Origin: RGIG7332 sp045580305
GTDB taxonomy: Bacteria; Bacillota; Clostridia; Oscillospirales; JAAYXM01
Assembly: GCA_045580305.1 (NCBI GenBank)
Contig: JAZNNQ010000044.1
Span: 1-11,838 of the forward strand
Direction: 5' to 3'
Length of the DNA: 11,838 bases
Under the pieces are notes generated by a model, which did no database searches, had not been told where the DNA came from, and was given only the letters and a program-made list of their open reading frames with translations. Of this stretch, positions 1 to 7,300 are shown one piece after another (positions within the stretch are counted from its first letter, which is position 1; every line of letters begins with the position of its first letter). Position numbers and translations under genes: made by a program.

Positions 1-1
1 A

Positions 2-160
2 TTTGCAGATGCAGACACAGTTTCCGCATACGCGAAAGAAGCGGTTGATGCACTTATCGGATCCGGCCTCATTGCAGGATCTAATGGTAAGATCAACCCG
101 AAGGCAAACACAACTCGTGCCGAGGTTGCTGTCGTTCTTGACCGTATCCTCAACAAGTAA
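2..160 (+). CDS. C-terminal end of an S-layer-homology (SLH) domain surface protein (5' partial)
   Basis: The first 52 codons in this frame read without a stop to TAA at 158-160 and look like a complete final SLH repeat. It opens with FADADTVSAYAKEAVDAL, has a central GLIAGSNGKINP turn and ends with TTRAEVAVVLDRIL, the typical TRAE(V/A) closing motif. SLH domains, usually three in a row at a terminus, hold secreted proteins on the Gram-positive cell wall by binding pyruvylated secondary polymers; that is family knowledge. The gene starts outside the window, so the catalytic or structural part of the protein is unknown. It ends immediately before a strong terminator. A giant extracellular lyase lies downstream, so this could be another cell-wall-anchored polysaccharide enzyme, but nothing visible proves it. 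Confidence 0.88.
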   Translation, partial: FADADTVSAYAKEAVDALIGSGLIAGSNGKINPKANTTRAEVAVVLDRILNK

Positions 161-169
161 AAATAAAAA

Positions 170-200
170 GAGCAGTAGCGAAAGCTACTGCTCTTTTTTT
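170..200 (+). terminator. Intrinsic terminator, probably bidirectional
   Basis: A 10-bp perfect stem (GAGCAGTAGC, 170-179, with GCTACTGCTC, 184-193) closes a GAAA tetraloop and is followed by seven or more T residues on the plus strand. On the minus strand the same stem is followed by TTTTTATTTTT. It lies between the converging SLH gene and the AraC-type regulator gene, so it can end both transcripts. Confidence 0.9.
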
Positions 201-204
201 GTAG

Positions 205-226
205 GGGTCGAAGCCAACATCGACCC
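205..226. repeat. Short intergenic inverted repeat (GGGTCGA / TCGACCC)
   Basis: A 7-bp perfect inverted repeat (205-211 and 220-226) with an 8-base spacer sits between the bidirectional terminator and the stop codon of the AraC-type gene. It is GC-rich compared with its surroundings and has no T tract in either direction, so it is not a good terminator by itself. It follows a GTAGG run and resembles small palindromic intergenic repeats found dispersed in some Clostridia genomes; that resemblance is from memory. It could equally be an extra 3' hairpin of the regulator mRNA. Confidence 0.45.
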
Positions 227-233
227 GCATATC

Positions 234-1064
234 TTATTTAAACTGTTTTCGGTAATCTTTGGGCGATATGTTCATAACCCGTTTAAATACCTTTGAGAAG
301 GAGAGGGGGTCGTACCCAACGGATGCCGCAATCTGGGCAACAGATGCGTTTGTATTAAGTAAAAACTCGCACGCCTTCTGGATTCGTTGTGCAATAAGGT
401 AATCCTTAATGGAAGCGCCTGTCTCTTCTTTGAAGAGAGTATAAAGGTGACTGCGGTTAACACCCAGTCTATCGGCAATATCGGATACTAATATTTTCTT
501 GTTATAATTAAAATTAAGGTAATTCATCGCCTCGAAAACATAATCGCTTTGCTTTTTCTTGAGATTTTTTTCCACATTGAAATTGGAGAGTCGAGCAAGC
601 TCTGTAAATACATTGTTAAGGCAGGCGAGATGCTTTAACTTTCTGAAAGGGGACTGGGACGCGGCGGTGTCCACGATCTCGCGCATATTGTCGCGTATGA
701 CACTGTTGAAGGGGCGGGGGAATATGGGGTTTCTGGGAGAAAAACCCAGACTTTCAACTATTTTTTGAACATCAGAGCCGTACATATTAACACGAAGCTT
801 TGCCCAGGGGTCGCGTTCATCTGTTTTCTCGCAAATAACTATATTGGGAAACTCCACAAAGCACATACCCGGCCCTATTTCAAAATCAATACCGTCTGAA
901 GAAAGAACACCCTTGCCCTCTGTACAACAGTGCATAACAAAGATGTCGCGTACCAATGGGCCGTTACAATAGCCGGGGAACATTCTGTTGGGGTTGGGTG
1001 ATGGACTTATATGAATGTCTACATATTCGTTTATGCCGCGGTCGATGTATTTTGGCTCAGCCAT
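234..1064 (-). CDS. AraC-family transcriptional regulator with N-terminal cupin-like sensor domain
   Basis: A 276-residue protein, the usual length for AraC/XylS regulators of the cupin plus double-HTH type. Residues about 20-110 form the small-molecule-sensing beta-barrel-like part, with a G-K-G-V-L turn, a later G-P-G-M-C-F turn and a DPWAKLRVNMYG stretch like the usual W-hydrophobic edge strand. Residues 175-276 are the DNA-binding domain: the first helix-turn-helix is around 193-214 (VSDIADRLGVNRSHLYTLFK) and the second around 242-263 (VAQIAASVGYDPLSFSKVFK), followed by the family signature ending S-P-K-D-Y-R. The ATG at 1064-1062 is preceded by GAGGTGA five bases upstream, which fixes the start. 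The gene is divergent from the purine permease and shares a 126-base intergenic region with it, so that promoter is its most likely target. The ligand cannot be read from sequence; many relatives sense sugars. Confidence 0.93.
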   Translation of the reverse strand: MAEPKYIDRGINEYVDIHISPSPNPNRMFPGYCNGPLVRDIFVMHCCTEGKGVLSSDGIDFEIGPGMCFVEFPNIVICEKTDERDPWAKLRVNMYGSDVQKIVESLGFSPRNPIFPRPFNSVIRDNMREIVDTAASQSPFRKLKHLACLNNVFTELARLSNFNVEKNLKKKQSDYVFEAMNYLNFNYNKKILVSDIADRLGVNRSHLYTLFKEETGASIKDYLIAQRIQKACEFLLNTNASVAQIAASVGYDPLSFSKVFKRVMNISPKDYRKQFK

Positions 1065-1068
1065 AAAA

Positions 1069-1111
1069 TCACCTCATAGCCTATTTTAACATTAAGAAAA
1101 GTTAGTGTCAA
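1069..1111 (-). promoter_or_regulatory. Promoter and ribosome binding site of the AraC-type regulator
   Basis: Reading the minus strand, a consensus -35 box TTGACA (complement of 1106-1111) is followed by 17 bases and then a -10 box TAAAAT (complement of 1083-1088). The expected start of transcription is near 1076, leaving a very short leader. The Shine-Dalgarno GAGGTGA (complement of 1069-1075) would lie almost at the 5' end of the mRNA. The -35 box is part of the first TGTCAAAT copy. The box match is close to consensus; the transcription start is inferred. Confidence 0.75.
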
Positions 1112-1133
1112 ATAAAGAAAAATATTGTCAAAT
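1106..1133. promoter_or_regulatory. Directly repeated TGTCAAAT, candidate operator between divergent promoters
   Basis: TGTCAAAT occurs at 1106-1113 and again at 1126-1133, a repeat distance of 20 bp or about two DNA helix turns. The matches continue loosely downstream as A-rich sequence. The first copy contains the -35 box of the leftward regulator promoter and the second overlaps the -35 box of the rightward permease promoter. AraC-family proteins usually bind direct repeats spaced about 20-21 bp and touch the -35 region, so this is a reasonable site for the adjacent regulator. Part of the similarity may simply reflect -35 consensus sequence on both strands. Confidence 0.45.
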
Positions 1134-1153
1134 CAAAAAAGGTGTGCTATACT
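1125..1153 (+). promoter_or_regulatory. Promoter of the purine permease (extended -10)
   Basis: The -35 box is TTGTCA (1125-1130), followed by a 17-bp spacer and the -10 box TATACT (1148-1153). A TG at 1145-1146, one base before the -10, gives an extended -10 element. The expected transcription start is near 1160, about 30 bases before the ATG. That is too short for a purine riboswitch leader. Confidence 0.8.
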
Positions 1154-1190
1154 TTAATTACCAAATTTTATATTGGAGGGAAAAAGCAAA

Positions 1191-2558
1191 ATGTTAGAAA
1201 AAATGTTCAAACTCAAAGAGCGTGGCACTAATGTCAAGACTGAGATTATTGCCGGTATCACCACATTCCTTGCAATGGCGTACATCCTGGCTGTAAACCC
1301 GGGTATGCTCGGTATCATCCCTGATGGTCCCGGTGCTGCTGCAATCTTCATGGCAACTGCACTTTCTGCAGCTATTGCTACTATCTGTATGGCATTCTTT
1401 GCTAACTACCCGGTAGCGCTTGCATCCGGTATGGGTCTTAACGCATTCTTCACATACACTGTATGTTTAGGTATGGGTTATTCCTACAAGGTAGCTCTTA
1501 CCGCTATCTTAATCGAGGGTGTAATCTTTATGCTCCTCTCTCTCTTTAAGTTCCGTGAGGCTCTTGTTAACAAGATTCCGAAGAACTTAAAGCTCGGTAT
1601 CACCGCTGGTATCGGTCTCTTCATTACAATTATTGCACTTATCAACGCAGGCGTTGTTGTTAATAACGACTCTACATTAGTAGGTCTTGGTAATCTCGGT
1701 GCTCCGCAGGTTGCTCTTGCAATTATCGGCCTTCTCATCATCGGTGTTCTCCACCACTTCAAGGTTAAGGGCGACATCCTTATCGGTATCCTTGCTACTT
1801 GGTTACTCGGCATCGGTGCTGAGCTTGTTGGCTGGTATGTTCCGGATCCGGCAAATGGCGTTTACTCCGTAATCCCGAGCCTTTCTTGGGAATCAATCAA
1901 GGCAAACTTTGCAGCTCCGGCTCTCTTCCAGTTTGACTTTGGCTTCATTGTTAAGAATTTTGCATCCTTTGCGATTGTAATGTTCACCTTCCTCTACACC
2001 GACATTTTTGATACCGTTGGTACTCTTATCGGTGTTGCACAGAAGGGTAATCTCCTTGACAAGGATGGCAGCCTTCCCAAGGCTAGCGGCGCACTTATGG
2101 CAGATGCTGTTGGTACCGTTGCTGGTGCTTGCCTTGGTACTTCTACCGTAACAAGCTATGTTGAGTCTTCTGCAGGTGTATCCGCAGGTGGTCGTACCGG
2201 TCTTACCGCGCTTACTACCGGTATCCTCTTCCTTCTTGCTATCCCGCTTGCACCGATTTTCCTTGCAATCCCGGGTTTTGCAACCACACCGGCTATGCTC
2301 TTCGTTGGTCTCTTAATGCTTTCTGCAGTTAAGGATATGGAATTTGACGGCGATGTTGCTGACGCTATCGGCGGCTTCCTTGCAATCGTTATGATGCCGA
2401 TGACTTACTCCATTGCAAATGGTATCATGTTCGGTATGCTTGCATGGGTTATCTTAAAGGTATTCACCGGCAAGGCTCGCGACATCAGTGGTGTAATGTG
2501 GGTTTCCGTTGCACTTTTCGCATTATACATTGTGCTTAAGGTAATGGGCCTCGCATAA
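1191..2558 (+). CDS. NCS2-family purine permease (AzgA/PbuG-like)
   Basis: A 455-residue polytopic membrane protein that by family imports purine bases such as adenine, guanine or hypoxanthine by cation symport. Family blocks are clear: an NPGML turn after the first helix, G-M-G-L-N-A-F-F around residues 80-87, D-I-F-D-T-V-G-T-L-I-G from residue 271, and the long conserved segment from residue 316 containing GTSTVTSYVESSAGV and GGRTGLTAL. Hydrophobic segments fill nearly the whole length, consistent with 12-14 transmembrane spans. The ATG at 1191 is chosen because GGAGGG (1175-1180) lies 10 bases upstream. An in-frame TTG at 1173 would overlap this ribosome site and is rejected. The gene has its own extended -10 promoter and a terminator right after it, so it is monocistronic and probably controlled through the region shared with the AraC-type gene. 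The exact base transported is not determined. Confidence 0.93.
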   Translation: MLEKMFKLKERGTNVKTEIIAGITTFLAMAYILAVNPGMLGIIPDGPGAAAIFMATALSAAIATICMAFFANYPVALASGMGLNAFFTYTVCLGMGYSYKVALTAILIEGVIFMLLSLFKFREALVNKIPKNLKLGITAGIGLFITIIALINAGVVVNNDSTLVGLGNLGAPQVALAIIGLLIIGVLHHFKVKGDILIGILATWLLGIGAELVGWYVPDPANGVYSVIPSLSWESIKANFAAPALFQFDFGFIVKNFASFAIVMFTFLYTDIFDTVGTLIGVAQKGNLLDKDGSLPKASGALMADAVGTVAGACLGTSTVTSYVESSAGVSAGGRTGLTALTTGILFLLAIPLAPIFLAIPGFATTPAMLFVGLLMLSAVKDMEFDGDVADAIGGFLAIVMMPMTYSIANGIMFGMLAWVILKVFTGKARDISGVMWVSVALFALYIVLKVMGLA

Positions 2559-2570
2559 AGTTAAACACTC

Positions 2571-2605
2571 AAAAGACCGAAGGGTTAAACCTTCGGTCTT
2601 TTTTT
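2571..2605 (+). terminator. Intrinsic terminator of the purine permease gene
   Basis: The stem AAGACCGAAGG (2573-2583) pairs perfectly with CCTTCGGTCTT (2590-2600) around a GTTAAA loop, followed by a T tract to 2605. It starts about 12 bases after the stop codon. Upstream A residues can extend the stem against the T tract. Confidence 0.92.
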
Positions 2606-2607
2606 AT

Positions 2608-2636
2608 TTGCATAAACGGGTAAAATATGGTAGAAT
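2608..2636 (+). promoter_or_regulatory. Promoter of the alanine/glycine symporter gene
   Basis: A TTGCAT -35 box (2608-2613), a 17-bp spacer and a TAGAAT -10 box (2631-2636) with a TG at 2628-2629 form an extended -10 promoter directly behind the preceding terminator. The ribosome binding site GGAGG (2652-2656) follows, seven bases before the ATG. The symporter is thus a separate transcription unit with a leader of only about 20 bases. Confidence 0.75.
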
Positions 2637-2663
2637 GAATTATAAAATTTTGGAGGATGTAGT

Positions 2664-4100
2664 ATGATAGATGCAATTAAGACATTTTTCAGCTCAATTT
2701 TACCCGATGCAATTTCTTGGACAAGCAACGCGCTTTATAGTTATATACTTATAATTGCGCTTGTTGTCTGCGGTCTGTATTTTACCTTCCGCACTCGCTT
2801 TGCACAGTTTAGGTTATTTAAACAGCAAGTCAAATCTGTAATCGGAAAGCCAGCAGACGGTAAGGAAACTTCTTCCTTCCAGGCGCTTATGGTCTCAACT
2901 GCATCCCGTGTTGGTACCGGTAATATTATCGGTGTTGCCACCGCGATCTGTCTCGGCGGATTTGGCTCTGTGTTCTGGATGTGGGTAATCGCTATTATCG
3001 GTGGCGCATCCGCCCTTATCGAGAGTACGCTGGCGCAGATTTACAAGCGCCGTGGTATTGACGGCTGGCACGGCGGCCCTGCATATTATATCGAAACCGC
3101 TCTTAAATCCCGCGGTCTTGCGATTGTTTTTTCGATTTTCCTCATTTTGACCTACGGATTTGGCTTTAATATGTTGGCGTCATATAATCTCCAGTCCACT
3201 TTTTCCTCATATAGCTTCTATAATCCGGAAACAACCCCTTGGATAATCGGCCTTATCTTGGCAGTTATTGTCGGCTACTGTCTTTTCGGTGGCGGCAAGC
3301 GAATTGCAAAGGTTTCAAGCTTCCTTGTACCAATTATGGGTGTTGCGTATATCGCGGTAGCTATTTTGGCCGTTATTTTGAACATCGATACCATTCCCGG
3401 AATTTTTAAACAGATTTTTTCAGAAGCATTCGATTTAAAGGCGATTTTCGGCGGCTTCTCCGGTTCCTGCCTTATGTACGGCATAAAGAGGGGACTGTTC
3501 TCCAATGAGGCGGGTGTCGGCTCTGCACCCAATGCTTCCGCAACCGCTGAGGTTGACCATCCTATCCAGCAGGGTCTGGTACAGGTGCTCTCTGTATTTA
3601 TCGACACACTTCTTGTGTGCAGCGCAACCGCGTTTATGTGTATGTGCTCGGGTGTTGAGCCTGCAACCACAAGTGGTGAGGCGGCCGCATATGTACAGCG
3701 TGCAATGAGCGCGGTGTTAGGCGATTTTGGCCCGATATTTATAACCGTAGCAATGATACTCTTTGCATTTACAACGCTTATCGGTAACCTTTACTATGTT
3801 GACCAGAGCCTGTTCTTTATGTTAAAGAGAAAACCGGGCAAGGTCTTCTCAAGTATCTACTATATCATTGCATCTCTCATAATCTTTGTGGGAGCGGGAC
3901 TCAGCGCAGGTCTCCTTTGGGACATTGCGGATATCACAATGGGTCTTATGGCGCTTATAAATGTACCGGTAATTATTATTTTAGGTAAATACGCGATACG
4001 CGCACTTCGCGACTATGAGGGCAAGTTGAAAAACGGCGAAAAAATGAGTTTTAAGGCATCGGATATAGGCCTTCCTCATCAGGTAGACGGCTGGAAATAA
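2664..4100 (+). CDS. Sodium:alanine/glycine symporter (AGCS family)
   Basis: A 478-residue membrane protein with the hallmark blocks of the alanine/glycine:cation symporter family, which imports alanine or glycine with sodium or protons. S-T-A-S-R-V-G-T-G-N-I-I-G-V-A-T-A-I starts at residue 78. It runs into the family signature G-G-F-G-S-V-F-W-M-W at about 98-107. G-G-P-A-Y-Y-I follows in the next loop. R-G-L-F-S-N-E-A-G-V-G-S-A-P begins at residue 276 and is the best-conserved motif of the family. About 10-12 hydrophobic helices are visible, and the cytoplasmic C-terminus is short and charged. The ATG is supported by GGAGG seven bases upstream. A dedicated promoter and terminator bracket the gene, so there is no operon link to its neighbours. 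Alanine versus glycine preference cannot be decided by eye. Confidence 0.94.
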   Translation: MIDAIKTFFSSILPDAISWTSNALYSYILIIALVVCGLYFTFRTRFAQFRLFKQQVKSVIGKPADGKETSSFQALMVSTASRVGTGNIIGVATAICLGGFGSVFWMWVIAIIGGASALIESTLAQIYKRRGIDGWHGGPAYYIETALKSRGLAIVFSIFLILTYGFGFNMLASYNLQSTFSSYSFYNPETTPWIIGLILAVIVGYCLFGGGKRIAKVSSFLVPIMGVAYIAVAILAVILNIDTIPGIFKQIFSEAFDLKAIFGGFSGSCLMYGIKRGLFSNEAGVGSAPNASATAEVDHPIQQGLVQVLSVFIDTLLVCSATAFMCMCSGVEPATTSGEAAAYVQRAMSAVLGDFGPIFITVAMILFAFTTLIGNLYYVDQSLFFMLKRKPGKVFSSIYYIIASLIIFVGAGLSAGLLWDIADITMGLMALINVPVIIILGKYAIRALRDYEGKLKNGEKMSFKASDIGLPHQVDGWK

Positions 4101-4110
4101 AATACATATT

Positions 4111-4143
4111 AATCACCCGACCAAAAGGTCGGGTGATTTTTTT
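4111..4143 (+). terminator. Intrinsic terminator of the symporter gene
   Basis: A 12-bp perfect stem, AATCACCCGACC (4111-4122) with GGTCGGGTGATT (4127-4138), closes an AAAA loop and runs into a T tract ending at 4143. It begins ten bases after the symporter stop codon and insulates the giant lyase gene from upstream transcription. Confidence 0.93.
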
Positions 4144-4195
4144 ATAAAAACAGACAAATTGCTAAAAAATAAACACAAAACGAACAAAAGGTATA

Positions 4196-4224
4196 TTTAC
4201 ATACTTTTGCAAAAGTAGTAAAAT
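4196..4224 (+). promoter_or_regulatory. Promoter of the giant lyase gene with a palindromic operator in its spacer
   Basis: A TTTACA -35 box (4196-4201) and a TAAAAT -10 box (4219-4224) are separated by exactly 17 bp. Positions 4202-4217 of that spacer are a perfect 16-bp palindrome, TACTTTTGCAAAAGTA. A protein bound there would sit directly between the two promoter boxes, the usual position for a repressor operator; a MerR-type activator normally needs a longer 19-20 bp spacer. The region just upstream (about 4156-4190) is A-rich, like an UP element. The start of transcription is expected near 4231, giving a leader of about 70 bases. The box assignment is my reading; overlapping alternatives for the -10 exist at 4227-4234. 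Confidence 0.7.
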
Positions 4225-4253
4225 GATATAAGATAGGTAAAGCATTTTTTAAC

Positions 4254-4279
4254 TTGATTTGTGCATTTGCACAAATCAA
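4254..4279 (+). promoter_or_regulatory. Perfect 11-bp leader hairpin upstream of the lyase ribosome binding site
   Basis: TTGATTTGTGC (4254-4264) is perfectly complementary to GCACAAATCAA (4269-4279) around an ATTT loop. It ends seven bases before the AAGGAGG ribosome binding site (4287-4293) and is followed by A-rich sequence, not T, so it is not a terminator. In the mRNA it would form a stable 5' stem that could protect the long transcript or affect ribosome access. As DNA it could also be a second operator. Both are inference. Confidence 0.65.
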
Positions 4280-4286
4280 AATTAAA

Positions 4287-4293
4287 AAGGAGG
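4287..4293 (+). promoter_or_regulatory. Strong ribosome binding site of the giant lyase gene
   Basis: AAGGAGG is a near-perfect complement of the 16S rRNA 3' end. It lies eight bases before the ATG at 4302, and that ATG is followed at once by a classical signal peptide. Together these fix the start of the long open frame. Confidence 0.9.
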
Positions 4294-4301
4294 AGAAAAT
4301 T

Positions 4302-7300
4302 ATGAAAAGGAAGTTAAATCGTATACTTTCAGCGTTTCTTGCTTTTTGTATGATGGTAAGCGTTCTGCCGAGCGTTGCACCGATTGCAAATGCTGCAAAT
4401 CCTGATTTGTACTACAACTTCAAAAAGGCTGTTGCCACTGATAATGCTGCCGATTTAAGCAACATTACCTATGAGCATACAACCGTGGGCGGTGCAAGTG
4501 AGATGAATGTCGGCATCGAGTCCGCACCCTGGGCTACCGTTAGTTTTAAGCCTATGACAAACGGTAACGGCACAGGTTCGGTTTCCGTAAAAGATGCCGC
4601 ATACGGTCTCTTTTTCTCAACCCCATGGCGTGAGCATAGCCTTGAATATGTTGCAAAAATCAAGGTCGATGCCCCGGGCAAATATGTGCCGATGGTAAAT
4701 GTTCACGGTCTCGGTGGAAGTCATGACCGTGCTGTTCCTTTTAAGGCAACTTTATTAAACGGTACAACCGAGCTGGCTTCAAAAGCCATCTCAATGCAGA
4801 ACTGCGCAGGTGCAGATCATTATGTAGCACTCTCTGATAGCGCAATTGAGCTTACAGCAGGCGAGTATCAGATCAAGTTTAATATCGATACTATCTACGG
4901 ATATGCTGTAGTTGACGGCTTAAAGCTCGTTGCGGCTGATACCGCAGTTGCATCCAAGGTACGCCTCGGCTCCGATGAGATGTACTATGAGGTCAATATG
5001 GGCGATACATTAAGCATTCCGCTTTCTGTCACCATGTCTGACGGCAGTAAAGCCGATCTTTCGGGAACTACCTTTGCATACAGTGCCGCAGATGTTGTAA
5101 GCGCTGAGGTAACGGGCGACAATGTAGTTCTTACCCCCGCAAAAGAGGGTAAGATCACACTTACCGTAAATCACGGTACAGCAATGACTCGTGCAAATAT
5201 CGTGGTAAATGCTGCAGGCACCACAAAGACCGCAGAAAATCTTTACTACGATTTCAAGAAGATTCTTCCTAATAAGACAACATCAACCGGCAATACCTAT
5301 TACACAAGCCTTATCTCTTACGGTAACACAACCGTTGGCGCTTACGGTGAGGCTAATGCGTTTAATGGTACCGCCGGAGATACATCCGTTGATTCCGATC
5401 CTTGGAAGGTGGATAACATATCCCTTACCGGCGGAAGCCTTGTAACTACATACCATAACTTCGGTTTGGTTATGAACGGTACAGGTACTGTTGACTTTAA
5501 AATCCAGATACCCTTTGACGGATATTACACTCCTGCAATGCATGTGTACAACACAACCGATGCAAACCATCCGAGTGCGGCAACATATAAGATTTTATCA
5601 GCTGATGGCAAGACCGAGTATATGACAAAGACCATTCCTGCATCCGGTAAGGGTGTAAATGTGGGCAAAGTGATACTCTCCACAAACAAGGTTGAGCTTA
5701 AAAAAGGTGAGTACATCTTCCGCGTTGAAAAGGCAGCTGCTGCGGCTAATATCTACGACGGTATTTACCTAGATTACTCTGCAGAGGGCGGCGCAGCTGA
5801 CCCGGTAATTACATTGACCGCAAACGCATTCTCTGCATTTGCAGGCTCTGCTGCAAGTAAGGCAACCGTTAAGCTCGACAAAGACGGCGTTGAAGTTCCG
5901 CTTACCGATGAAAAGGTGACCGCGGTTTCCGCAACCTCTGATGCTACCACTATTGCTACCGTTACCGCATCTAAGGATGCAGGCGTTATGATTACACCAG
6001 TTGCAGAGGGTAGTGCCACTGTTACCGTAACCGTAACTTACAACGGTAAGGACTATACCGCAACCATTCCGGTTAGTGTTGTTAAGAGCAATGCAAAGAC
6101 CTCTTACGAGTACGACTTCCAGAAGCTCGTACGGTGGTCCACTGTATTTGCCGATATTACAACAATTACCGACTTCGCTCTTACAACAATGGGCGACCCC
6201 AAAGAGATTTATCCGACTACCACCTATGCTGACTATACCGATCCCTTTATCTACGTAAGTCAGGGTGGCGGTGCTAACTTCCGTATGGTAGATAGCCAGT
6301 ACGCTGCTATGCTTGACGGTCCGGTCGGCGCATGGGCAATTATGAAGATTCGTATTGGTGCTCCCGGTACTTATGCTTTCAAGAACCATTGCGGTCTTTG
6401 GGAAGGCGGTGCAATGGGTGATATCTTCTTTGCACCGGATGGTGCCACCGATATCATTTCCGACCAGTACTATATCGGTACAGTTGACACTTACAGCGTT
6501 GAGCGCAAGTGGTACGAGTATGTACATATTGCAAATGTGACCGTTCCCACAGCGGGAGATTACTATGTTGCATGGCGTATGGCAGGTAAGAACGAAAGCG
6601 CTGCACATATGCGTCTTACCGTCAGCGGTATTAACTTAGAGCCCACAACAGCAGGTGAGCTTAAAGTGTATAACGGCGATTACGACCGTGTTATTGCAGG
6701 CGAGAGCATTGAAATTCCGCTTTCCGCAAAGATCGATAATATTGCCGCTGATTTTGCGAATGCAAGCGCGGTTACCGTAGCAGTTGACGATACAACACTT
6801 GCTAATGCAGAAATCAAGCGCGGAAATGATAATAAGACAGCTACAGTTGTTGTTACCGGTAAGGCTGCAGGTAAGGTAAAGGCTACCGTTACCGCTACCG
6901 TTAACGGCTCAACTTCTAAGATCGTTCTTCCGCTTGTAGTTGTTGAAAAGAAGACCAAGGCTGAAGAAATTATCCTTGACTTTACCAAGAATCAGGATAA
7001 ACCCGTTGGTGAAAAGTTGCTTTCCGACAACGGTTGGAGACTTAATAAGTCAATGACAAACTCTGCAATTTATAATCCTGCTAAATTTGCTGATTTCTCA
7101 TTTCAGGACTACGGAATTAATGCAAATTATCAGGGCAATAGCAACACCCAGCTTAAATCTGACATAACTCTTGACTTTGATGTGCTTGCAAGCAGCGCTT
7201 ATGAAGTTCGCGTTCAGGGCGGCAACTTCTCAAACGGCGCAAAGGTTGCGGTTTACATCGATAAGAACTATGTTGGCGAATACAACTGCTATTCCGATAC

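Noticed and set aside
3..296. 97-codon plus-strand frame at the left edge
   Set aside because: It overlaps the SLH gene in another frame, runs through the terminator hairpin and has no recognisable motif.
1173..1190. TTG at 1173 as an upstream start for the purine permease
   Set aside because: It overlaps the GGAGGG ribosome binding site that serves the ATG at 1191, and the added residues (MEGKSK) are simply the translated Shine-Dalgarno region.
1154..1190. Purine riboswitch in front of the purine permease
   Set aside because: The leader between the predicted transcription start (about 1160) and the ATG is only about 30 bases, too short for the roughly 70-base aptamer plus expression platform, and no three-stem structure is visible.
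4254..4279. The leader hairpin as an intrinsic terminator or attenuator
   Set aside because: No T tract follows on either strand; the plus strand continues with AATTAAAAAGG into the ribosome binding site.
5769..6608. A 279-codon open frame on the minus strand inside the lyase gene
   Set aside because: It is a shadow of the long plus-strand frame: cysteine-rich, low-complexity translation without domain motifs, no ribosome binding site that I can see, and fully inside a strongly supported coding region.
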